Origin: JBICIG01 sp043101605 | Lineage (GTDB): Bacteria; Planctomycetota; Phycisphaerae; Phycisphaerales; UBA1924 | Direction: 5' to 3' | Assembly (NCBI GenBank): GCA_043101605.1 | Contig: JBICIG010000003.1 | Span: forward strand, 1 to 64,000 | Length of the DNA stretch: 64,000 nt | Shown: in pieces, positions 57,350 to 64,000 of the stretch | How positions within the stretch are numbered: position 1 is the first letter of the stretch | Layout of the letters: every line of letters begins with the position of its first letter | Translations under genes and position numbers: made by a program | The notes under the pieces: model-generated | Databases searched by the model: none | What the model was told of the DNA's origin: nothing | The model's input: the letters and a program-made list of their open reading frames with translations, nothing else

Positions 57350-58489
57350 ATGCTCATCCGAGACCTGGTCCACGCGATGGAGCGGATCGCCCCGCTCGAG
57401 TACGCCGAGCCCTGGGACCGCGTCGGGCTGCAGATCGGGCGTCCGGACCGGGAGATCGACGGGCCCGTGCTGATGACCATCGACCTGACCGAGCGCGTGC
57501 TCGCCGAGGCGATCGAGGCGAGGGCGTCGGCGGTGATCGCGTACCACCCGCCGATCTGGGAGCCGCTCAAGACGATCACCGGCGCGACCGCGCGCGAGCG
57601 AATCCTGCTCGGGGCGGCCGAGGCGGGCGTGGCGGTGTATGTGCCGCACACCGCGCTGGATGCCGTGCCCGGCGGGATCAGCGACTGGCTCTGCGAGGGG
57701 ATCAGCGGCTCGACCAAACCCGGGAGGATCCTCGGCGACTGCCGGGCCCTGGAGCCCTGGCGCGCCGCGGCGAGCCCGATGCAGAAGATCGTGACCTTCG
57801 TGCCCGAAGCGGACCTCGAGATGGTCCGCGGGGCGCTCGCGACCGCCGGCGCCGGGCGCATCGGCGCGTACGAGGTCTGCTCGTTCAGCGTCGGGGGCGA
57901 GGGGACCTTCATGGGCGGCGAGGGGACGAACCCCACCGTCGGCGAGGCGGGTCGGTTCGAGACGGTGCGCGAGCGCCGGCTGGAGATGGTCTGCCCGGCC
58001 GGCTCGGTGGCGCTGGCGCTCGAGACCCTGCGCCAGTTCCATCCCTACGAGGAGCCCGCGGTGGATGTCTACGACCTGGCGCCCCAGCCCCGGCGGCGCG
58101 TGGGCGTGGGTCGGCGATTGGTGCTCGATCAGGAAACCACCATGGGCGATCTCGCCGAGCGGCTGCGGGCGCACCTCGTTCGGTCGCGCGTGCGCGGCAC
58201 GCTGATCGACGCGGAGCTTCCCGTGCGCACGATCGGCGTCGTGCCCGGCGCGGGCGAGTCGCTCCTCCCCGTCGCCGAGCGCGAGGGGTGCGACCTGTTC
58301 ATCACCGGCGAGATGCGTCACCACCAGGTGCTCGATGCGCTGCACCGGGGCGTGCGCGTGCTGCTGGCCGGTCACACCAACACCGAGCGGGGCTACCTGC
58401 CGAGGCTCGGCGCCCAACTCGAGAAGCGATTGCCCGGGCTGACCACCCGCGTCGCCGAGGCCGATGTCGACCTGCTCGGCGTGATGTAG
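57350..58489 (+). CDS. Nif3-like dinuclear-metal-centre protein
   Basis: A 379-residue member of the Nif3/DUF34 family, a widespread toroidal hexamer with a two-metal site whose reaction is not settled (GTP cyclohydrolase-like activity has been suggested). The metal pattern is present: AYHPPIWEPLK (first His cluster), VYVPHTALDAVPGG, and the C-terminal FITGEMRHHQVLDA plus LLAGHTNTERGYLP. The middle insert (about residues 145-255, QKIVTFVPEADLEMVRGAL and HPYEEPAVDVYDL) is the PII-like domain of the longer Nif3 form. GAGGAGG precedes the ATG at 57350. Confidence 0.93.
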   Translation: MLIRDLVHAMERIAPLEYAEPWDRVGLQIGRPDREIDGPVLMTIDLTERVLAEAIEARASAVIAYHPPIWEPLKTITGATARERILLGAAEAGVAVYVPHTALDAVPGGISDWLCEGISGSTKPGRILGDCRALEPWRAAASPMQKIVTFVPEADLEMVRGALATAGAGRIGAYEVCSFSVGGEGTFMGGEGTNPTVGEAGRFETVRERRLEMVCPAGSVALALETLRQFHPYEEPAVDVYDLAPQPRRRVGVGRRLVLDQETTMGDLAERLRAHLVRSRVRGTLIDAELPVRTIGVVPGAGESLLPVAEREGCDLFITGEMRHHQVLDALHRGVRVLLAGHTNTERGYLPRLGAQLEKRLPGLTTRVAEADVDLLGVM

Positions 58490-58517
58490 ACCGGACGATC
58501 GAGCCGGACGAACCGGC

Positions 58518-58991
58518 TCAGTTGCCGCCCGCTTCGGAGAGCTGGATCGTGCCGCGGTCGCGGAAGCTCGCGGTGGGGACATTGACGCCCGCGTCGAAGA
58601 GGATCTCGTTGAACGCGCCGGGCTCGAGGTACTCGACCGAGCCGCGGAGCGAGTACGCCAGCCGCGGCGGCGTGGTGGCGTCCATCGGGATCGCGACGGG
58701 GATCGCGATGCGTTGCGTGCCGAGCTTGGAGAGCGTGGTCTCGGCGAGCCGCCGGACCTCGAAGCGTCGCCCGTCCTCGAGTTCGAGCGTGTAGCGCACG
58801 CCGCGCAGCGGGAGGGGCGCGTCGTTGGGGTTGTCGGCTTCGAGGACGAACTCGACGGCGACGCCCGCGGGGGAGCGATCGACGATCGCCGCGTCGGCCA
58901 CGCGGATCGTCGGGGCCGAGGTGCCGGCACAGGCGGTCAGCAGCGCGAGCGGGGCCAGGAGCGCGATCGGGGTGAGTCGTCGGCGGGTCAT
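58518..58991 (-). CDS. LEA14/WHy-type lipoprotein
   Basis: A 157-residue lipoprotein. The signal ends LLTAC (Cys21). The mature part is one beta-sandwich of the water-stress/LEA14 type: VEFVLEADNPNDAPLPLRGVRYTLEL is the diagnostic N-P-N strand pair. It is followed by RIAIPVAIPM and LRGSVEYL. Such domains occur in desiccation and envelope proteins; a role here is not shown. There is no ribosome site; TACCCT lies seven bases before the ATG. It converges on the Nif3 gene. Confidence 0.85.
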   Translation of the reverse strand: MTRRRLTPIALLAPLALLTACAGTSAPTIRVADAAIVDRSPAGVAVEFVLEADNPNDAPLPLRGVRYTLELEDGRRFEVRRLAETTLSKLGTQRIAIPVAIPMDATTPPRLAYSLRGSVEYLEPGAFNEILFDAGVNVPTASFRDRGTIQLSEAGGN

Positions 58992-58998
58992 GGCAGCG

Positions 58999-59004
58999 AG
59001 GGTA
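58999..59004 (-). promoter_or_regulatory. Candidate leaderless -10 box, LEA14-like lipoprotein
   Basis: TACCCT on the minus strand, seven bases before the ATG. Confidence 0.45.
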
Positions 59005-59017
59005 CCACCCGTCGGCG

Positions 59018-59536
59018 TCAGTCGCCCGGGACCATCGCGATCCACTCCGAGTCTGGGGCGGTCCCCAGCGCGTGGATGTAGGGCGTCAGCGTGTGCGCGC
59101 TCTCGTTGTAGTCGTGCCAGTGGCAGGTGAGCCAGACCAGGACGAGGCACGCCGCCCAGGCCCCGATCTCGCCGACGCGATGCCGGCGCGCGTGCAGGAA
59201 GATCACGCACCCCAGCCCCACGGTCCCGAGCTTCCACCCGACGACCGCCCATGGCGAGGAGGTCATCATGATCGTGCGCGCGATCGGGTTGCCCTCGTGC
59301 ATCCCCGTCGAGAGGGCATAGGTCATCGTCATCGCCAGGTCCGCGGCACTGAGCAGCAGGATCGCGACGACGAGGAACACCACCCGAGAAGGTCTGGAAA
59401 TCGTCCACGAGCCGGCGAGCCGGGGGCGGGCGGAGGCCCGTTCGGCGGTCGGCAGAGCCTCGTCCGCCCCGATGAGGGCGGTCGCGAGGGGACCCGGGCG
59501 GCTCGAACGGATCGCCGATGGCATGGTCCGACGCAT
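59018..59536 (-). CDS. Small integral membrane protein, DUF5658-like
   Basis: A 172-residue protein with three to four hydrophobic helices (VVFLVVAILLLSAADLAMTM at ~52-71, WAVVGWKLGTVGLGCVIFL at ~95-114, IGAWAACLVLVWLTCHWH at ~124-141). The first helix with its Asp, the EGNPIARTIM loop and the final WHDYNESAH match a family of small planctomycete/firmicute membrane proteins that I know only as DUF5658-like. Function unknown. The start at ATG 59536 is tentative because no ribosome site or TANNNT box is seen; ATG 59524 is possible. It ends 26 bases before the lipoprotein gene on the same strand. Confidence 0.7.
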   Translation of the reverse strand: MRRTMPSAIRSSRPGPLATALIGADEALPTAERASARPRLAGSWTISRPSRVVFLVVAILLLSAADLAMTMTYALSTGMHEGNPIARTIMMTSSPWAVVGWKLGTVGLGCVIFLHARRHRVGEIGAWAACLVLVWLTCHWHDYNESAHTLTPYIHALGTAPDSEWIAMVPGD

Positions 59537-59691
59537 CGGGCGAGGGGGCGCGCCGGTTCATGAAGGTGGTGGCGCGGGGCGACGCTTCGGGCCGAAAAGG
59601 AGAGGTATGCCGGATCGGGGGCCCGGTCCGGCGTCGTATGGTCCGTCGGAAGGTCCGGAACGAGCCGGGCCCGTCCGGAAAGGCACGCGCC

Positions 59692-62600
59692 ATGTCGCAG
59701 CGACGCGGGAGCACGAGGCGGGGGACCAGCCGAGCCCGGCTCGCGGCGATCGCCGCGTCGTGCGGGCTCGCGTGCGGGTCGATCGCCGCGCGGATCCCGT
59801 GGAGCGGGGTCCAGCCCGGGCAGCCTGAGAACCCCGTCTACTTTGACGATGCGCCGGTGGCGCGGCAGACGCTCGATCGGGCACGCGAGCTCGCGGCGAG
59901 CGGCAGCGCCGGGCAGGCCGTCCGCGTGCTCCAGCGGCTGATCGACGAATCGGGCGAGCGCTTGCTCGAAGCCGATACCGACCTGTTCATCCCGGTGGTC
60001 GAGCATGCGCAGGCGCTGCTGCGTTCGGATGCGGCGCTGCTGGAGTTGTACCGCCAGACCGAGGAGCCCGTCGCCCGCGCGATGCTCGAAGCGGGTCGCT
60101 TCGACGAGGTCGTGCGCACGCGGCTGCTGACGCCCAGCGGGCTCGAAGCCGGGCTGCGCCTGGCGCAGCAGCGCTTCGAGGCCGGGGCGTTCGAGGCGTC
60201 CCGGCTGATGCTGGCGCGCCTGGCAGACCACCCCGACCGCACCCGCGGGCAGGGGGGCGAACTGGCGCACCGCGTCGCGTGGTACCTGGGGCGCGAGGAC
60301 GCCCGCGCGTGGGCCGAGTCGTTCGCGGGCGGACCGGCGGCGAGCCTGCCCACGCTCCCGCGTGACGAGGCGCTCCCGGCAACGGTGCGCCTCGGCGTCG
60401 AGTCGATCGACGATGCGCCCGCGAAGATCGAGGTCGAGCGCGTCGTGTCGCGCCCGCTGCACTCGTCGGAACTGGTCGGGATCGAGGAGCGGCAGGTGCG
60501 CCAGGGGCGCAGCGAGAGCGGGCTGTGGATCCAGCCGACTGTCAGCGGCGAGGTCGTGTTCATCAACGACGGCGCCCGCTTCGGCGCGTGGGATCGGTTC
60601 ACGCTCTCGCCGCGCTGGCGCACGCAACCGGAGATCCTCGATCGCATGCTCGACCGGCTCGTGCGCACGCAGGTGGGTCCGAGCGAGGGCGCGACGGGCT
60701 CGATCGCGGTCGGGCCGGGCGTGGTCGCGGGGGTGACCGGGCGGGCGACCGAATCGGGCGACTGGGCGGGTCGGGTCGTGCACGGGCTGGATCGGCAGAC
60801 CGGGCGCGTGCTGTGGAACTGGCACCCGGTGCTCGAGGAGCCCTCGCTGGCGCAGGCGAGCCCCAACGACGAGGTGGAGATCGTCGAGGGGACGGTCGTC
60901 GTGCCGGCGATGAAGCTGGGCAGTTCGCGGCGCCTGTGGAGCGCGTATCTGTTCGGGCTCGACGCGTGGACAGGGCGGGTGAAGTGGACGCGGCTGGTCG
61001 GGTCGGCCGGCGCGGTGCCGTACTCGAACACCTGGGAGGAGATCGGGAGCGGGGGGACGGCTCACCGGGGCGTGATCTACCGCGTCGAGGGCGTGGGCGT
61101 GATCGCCGCGATCGAAGCCGACAGCGGGCGCGTGCGCTGGGCGCGACGGTACCCGGGGCGCGTGACCTGGATGGGTCGCGACTCGAACGAGGCGAGCCCC
61201 TCGCTGACGCGCCCCAAGCCGCTGATCGACGGCGACTCGCTCATCGCGCTTTTGACCAGCCGGAACGAGGTGGTGCGGCTGGACCTCGAGACGGGCGAGC
61301 AACTCGGTCGGCGGGACGCGAACATGCTCGGGTCGCCGCGGTACCTGGTGCGTGCGGGGGATCGGCTGGTGGCGATGGGGGCGGTCACGGTGGTGACGCT
61401 CCCGCTCGAGTCGTTCGAGACCGCGCCGCCGATGCGCGGGGCGGCGTACCCGGGGGACGGGTTCATCGGACGCGCGATCGGCGCGCCGGGGAGGCTGCTG
61501 ATCCCGACGCGCGCGGGGCTGCTGCTGGTCGACCCGGCCAACCCCGCGTCGAGCGAAGCAGGGTTCATCGAACTCGATCGCTCGGGACAGGTGCTCGCGG
61601 TCGAGGGGCAGGTGCTCGCGGCGGACACGCAGGGGCTGCACAGCTATCTGGTGTGGGATGTCGCCGAGCGCGTGCTCAGCCGACGCATGGAGGAGCGCGC
61701 GGGGGATCCCGACCCGGCGATGACCTACCTCGAATTGGCGCACCAGGCGGGGCGCTCCGAGCGGCTCATCGAGGCGGCCGACCGGGCGTTGTCGGCGATC
61801 GCGACGCTCCCCGCGGGGGAGGCGCGCGAGCGTGCCGGCGATCGACTCTTCCGCGCGCTGGTCTGGGTCGCGATCGACCGGGATCTGCGCGCGACGCAGC
61901 GCGAGACGGCCCGCGCGGTGATCGATCGGCTCGGGCGCGCCGCGCACACGCCCGAGCAGTCGGCGATTCACCTGTTCGAGCTGGGGTCGTTCGAGGACCA
62001 GGGGGGCGCCCCCGCGTCGGCGGTCGAGGCGTACCAGCGGGTGCTCGAGGACGCGACGCTGGCGGCGGCGCCGTACAACCTCGGCGGGATCGTCGTGCCG
62101 GCGCGGCGTGAAGCCACGAGGCGACTGGCCGAGCTGATCGATGCGCACGGGAGCGGGCTGTACGACGCGGTGGCGCGGCGCGCGCGGGATGCGTTCGCGG
62201 CGGCGCGCGACGCCGACGCGTTCGAGTCGGTCGCGCGGCGGTTCCCGGCTTGGAGCGGCACGCCGGGCGCGTGGCTCGAAGCGGCGGCGCGGCACGGGCA
62301 GGCCGGTCGCGCCCCGGCGGAGATCGCGGCGCTCCGCGCCGGGCTCGAACGGGCGCGGGCGCTGGGGGATCGGGGCGATCGGGCGGCGCGCGAGGAACTG
62401 GCCGGTCGGCTGCTGATCGCGCTGGGCGAGGCCGGGCGCGAGACAGAGCTGGCGACGCTGATGCGGGAAGTGATGGATGCGTCACTGACGCTCCGCAACG
62501 AGGGCGCCGAGATCATGCCCGTCGCGTTCGAGCAGCTCATCGAGCGTCGGCGGAGCGAGCGCCTGGCGCTGCCCGAAGCGCCGCGGCGCGTGCGCACCGT

Positions 62601-63894
62601 CGCGGGCGTGCTGCCCGAGTGGCGACTGGCGTTCCCGATGCTCGAGGAATCGAGCAAGCCCTGGGCGTCGCGGGCGCTGGCGACTAGGCCCGGCGGGCCT
62701 GGCAAGACGGCGATCGGCGCGATCGGTGTGGACGGATCGGGCCGACCCGAGATCGCGTGGGAACGGTCGTTCGACGCGCCCGTGCGCGTGGTGCGGCGCG
62801 ACGCCGATGCACTGGACCTGCTGGTCGGGGTGAACGGGCGGCGCCGGCTGGTGCGGCTCGAGACGGCGCGCGGCGCGGTCGTCTGGCAGACCGACACGAT
62901 CGACGAGGTGCTGCACGGTTCGGGCGAGGCGGCGCGGGCGTTCTATGGCTCGGTGTCGGGCGAGGCGATGACGCCGCTGGATGGGGCGGTCGCGGCGCGC
63001 GACCTGCTGCTCCATGAGCGCGACGGCACGCTGCTGGTGGTCGATCGGGCGGGGTCGGCGGCGGCGATCGACCTGCAGACCGGCAAGGCGTACTGGCGGG
63101 CCCGCACCGGTGTCGGGCGCGTCGATGCCGCCGCGATCGCGGGCGGGTCGGTGGTTGTCGCGGGCGCGCGCGACTGGAGCGATCCCGAGGGCGCCAACGC
63201 GAGCCTGCTGGTGTCGCTGGATGCACGCGCGGGCGAGCGCGTGCGTGAGACGAGCCTCGGCGACGAGCGCGTGCGCTGGATGCGGGCGACCGATGACGGC
63301 TCGGTGATCATCGCGCAGGAGCCGTCGCTGGCGCGGCTGGACCCGTGGTCGCACGAAGCGACCTGGACCTGGTTCGGCGCCGGGGCCGACGGATTGATCG
63401 ATGCGTGGGTGGTGGGCGAGCGGATGTACCTGCTCGACGCGTCGGCGGGGCTGCTCGGCGGGCGCCTGGACACCTGGGTCTTCGAGGCGTCGGTCATCCC
63501 CGAGACCGCGCCGATACGCAGCGCCGGCATCGTGCGCTCGACGCTGGTCGACGGCGGCGTGATCTTCGCGAGCGCCGGCGGGGTCGTAGCGCTCGATGAG
63601 CGAGGCGGGGTGATCGGGGCCGATGCGCTCGACTTGCGCGATCGGCTGGTGCCGGCGGCGGTGGGGAACGATCGGGTGGTGGTCGTCGAGCGCGTGCCGG
63701 ACTCGGATGCGTTTCCGCGGCTGTTCGTGCTGGATCACACGGGTCGGCTGCTCGAGCCGCCGACGGACCTGGCGCTCCCGCCCGGCGCGGGGCCCGAGGC
63801 GGTCGCGGTGATCGACGGCGCGGTGCTGGTCGAGGCGGGGCACGCGGTGGTGGTGCTTACCGGAGCGGCCGAGAACGCGTCGGCGGACCCGTGA
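59692..63894 (+). CDS. Very large PQQ-type beta-propeller protein
   Basis: A 1400-residue protein with two sets of PQQ-like (PF13360-type) repeats, at about residues 235-660 and 985-1390. Typical units are LDRQTGRVLWNWHP, LDAWTGRVKWTRLV, IEADSGRVRWARRY, LETARGAVVWQTD and IDLQTGKAYWRA. Between them, and at residues ~50-200, are helical TPR-like stretches (ELAASGSAGQAVRVLQRLI, ELGSFEDQGGAPASAVEAYQRVL). The N-terminus has Arg and a hydrophobic stretch (ARLAAIAASCGLACGSIAA) that is probably a signal or anchor. No dehydrogenase active site is seen, so it likely serves as a scaffold rather than a quinoprotein enzyme. GGAAAGG precedes the ATG. Confidence 0.87.
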   Translation: MSQRRGSTRRGTSRARLAAIAASCGLACGSIAARIPWSGVQPGQPENPVYFDDAPVARQTLDRARELAASGSAGQAVRVLQRLIDESGERLLEADTDLFIPVVEHAQALLRSDAALLELYRQTEEPVARAMLEAGRFDEVVRTRLLTPSGLEAGLRLAQQRFEAGAFEASRLMLARLADHPDRTRGQGGELAHRVAWYLGREDARAWAESFAGGPAASLPTLPRDEALPATVRLGVESIDDAPAKIEVERVVSRPLHSSELVGIEERQVRQGRSESGLWIQPTVSGEVVFINDGARFGAWDRFTLSPRWRTQPEILDRMLDRLVRTQVGPSEGATGSIAVGPGVVAGVTGRATESGDWAGRVVHGLDRQTGRVLWNWHPVLEEPSLAQASPNDEVEIVEGTVVVPAMKLGSSRRLWSAYLFGLDAWTGRVKWTRLVGSAGAVPYSNTWEEIGSGGTAHRGVIYRVEGVGVIAAIEADSGRVRWARRYPGRVTWMGRDSNEASPSLTRPKPLIDGDSLIALLTSRNEVVRLDLETGEQLGRRDANMLGSPRYLVRAGDRLVAMGAVTVVTLPLESFETAPPMRGAAYPGDGFIGRAIGAPGRLLIPTRAGLLLVDPANPASSEAGFIELDRSGQVLAVEGQVLAADTQGLHSYLVWDVAERVLSRRMEERAGDPDPAMTYLELAHQAGRSERLIEAADRALSAIATLPAGEARERAGDRLFRALVWVAIDRDLRATQRETARAVIDRLGRAAHTPEQSAIHLFELGSFEDQGGAPASAVEAYQRVLEDATLAAAPYNLGGIVVPARREATRRLAELIDAHGSGLYDAVARRARDAFAAARDADAFESVARRFPAWSGTPGAWLEAAARHGQAGRAPAEIAALRAGLERARALGDRGDRAAREELAGRLLIALGEAGRETELATLMREVMDASLTLRNEGAEIMPVAFEQLIERRRSERLALPEAPRRVRTVAGVLPEWRLAFPMLEESSKPWASRALATRPGGPGKTAIGAIGVDGSGRPEIAWERSFDAPVRVVRRDADALDLLVGVNGRRRLVRLETARGAVVWQTDTIDEVLHGSGEAARAFYGSVSGEAMTPLDGAVAARDLLLHERDGTLLVVDRAGSAAAIDLQTGKAYWRARTGVGRVDAAAIAGGSVVVAGARDWSDPEGANASLLVSLDARAGERVRETSLGDERVRWMRATDDGSVIIAQEPSLARLDPWSHEATWTWFGAGADGLIDAWVVGERMYLLDASAGLLGGRLDTWVFEASVIPETAPIRSAGIVRSTLVDGGVIFASAGGVVALDERGGVIGADALDLRDRLVPAAVGNDRVVVVERVPDSDAFPRLFVLDHTGRLLEPPTDLALPPGAGPEAVAVIDGAVLVEAGHAVVVLTGAAENASADP

Positions 63895-63900
63895 GCGGGA

Positions 63901-64000
63901 TCAGTCGTCGGTCACTTCCGCGGGGTTGCGCCCGGATTCGATGGCCTCGATCTTGCGCACGCGGCGTGCGTGTCGACCGCCGGCGAACTCGGTGGTGAAC
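63901..64000 (-). CDS. rpiB: Ribose 5-phosphate isomerase B, C-terminal end
   Basis: Only the last 33 codons lie in the window. TEFAGGRHARRVRKIEAIE is the conserved C-terminal stretch of RpiB (the GGRHxRRVxKI motif), followed by a short tail ending TDD-stop at 63901. The enzyme interconverts ribose 5-phosphate and ribulose 5-phosphate. It converges on the PQQ-repeat gene with a six-base gap. The rest of the gene lies beyond the right edge. Confidence 0.8.
   Translation of the reverse strand, partial: FTTEFAGGRHARRVRKIEAIESGRNPAEVTDD

Overview
The window reads as a chromosomal segment of a planctomycete, most likely class Phycisphaerae. The DNA is very GC-rich. Two secreted calcium-repeat proteins carry the LEPR-XLL N-terminal motif, a heme peroxidase ends in a PEP-CTERM-like tail, and there are Nif3, class II DAHP synthase and lysine/arginine-rich histone H1-like proteins. 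Both LptF/LptG-type permeases are present, so the cell envelope is diderm. A FlgM-like protein and a Maf-like protein suggest flagella. No rRNA, tRNA, CRISPR array, prophage or insertion sequence was found.

Layout. 1-10.3 kb: NADH dehydrogenase genes nuoF, nuoE and nuoD lie on the minus strand but are separated by unrelated genes (heme peroxidase, small stress-type proteins, a lamin-tail protein, two paralogous RTX proteins, a lipoprotein protease). 10.5-21 kb: a surface-polysaccharide block with GT2, a GT2-GT4 fusion, a tandem methyltransferase with a long coiled coil, a Wzt/Wzm-type ABC exporter and an Stf0 sulfotransferase. 21-31.7 kb: housekeeping genes (pepA, CBS, HIT, HDOD, surE, asparagine synthetase, a degenerate metallo-beta-lactamase-fold protein, vWA, coaD, an AhpD-like protein). 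32-38 kb: a PHP-GT4 fusion, the H1-like protein, DAHP synthase and a PilZ protein. 38-45 kb: a tightly overlapping sialic-acid operon, Maf-fusion/neuA/neuB/neuC. 45-52.4 kb: a GH57 amylase and a four-gene envelope operon lptF / GT39 / PAP2 / lptG joined by stop-start overlaps. 52.4-64 kb: a lipoprotein, FlgM, M28 peptidase, ROK kinase, ispE, Nif3, a LEA14-like lipoprotein, a small membrane protein, a 1400-residue PQQ-repeat protein and the end of rpiB.

Three observations go beyond gene calling. (1) I could not find the tetranucleotide ACGT anywhere in the 64 kb, although GTAC, TGCA, CATG and AGCT are common. Codon choice bends around it: Asp-Val is GAT-GTN, and Thr before a T-initial codon is ACC rather than ACG. 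This suggests strong counter-selection against that site. (2) Upstream of asparagine synthetase is a 20-codon reading frame whose codons 2, 4, 6 and 8 are all Asn. It is followed by a terminator hairpin, and the end of the frame can pair with that hairpin, which is the layout of a leader-peptide attenuator. (3) At least nine genes without a Shine-Dalgarno sequence share a TANNNT hexamer 5-7 bases before the start codon, as expected for leaderless mRNAs.

All positions come from reading the sequence by eye. Family assignments rest on motifs recognised in the translations; no database search was run.
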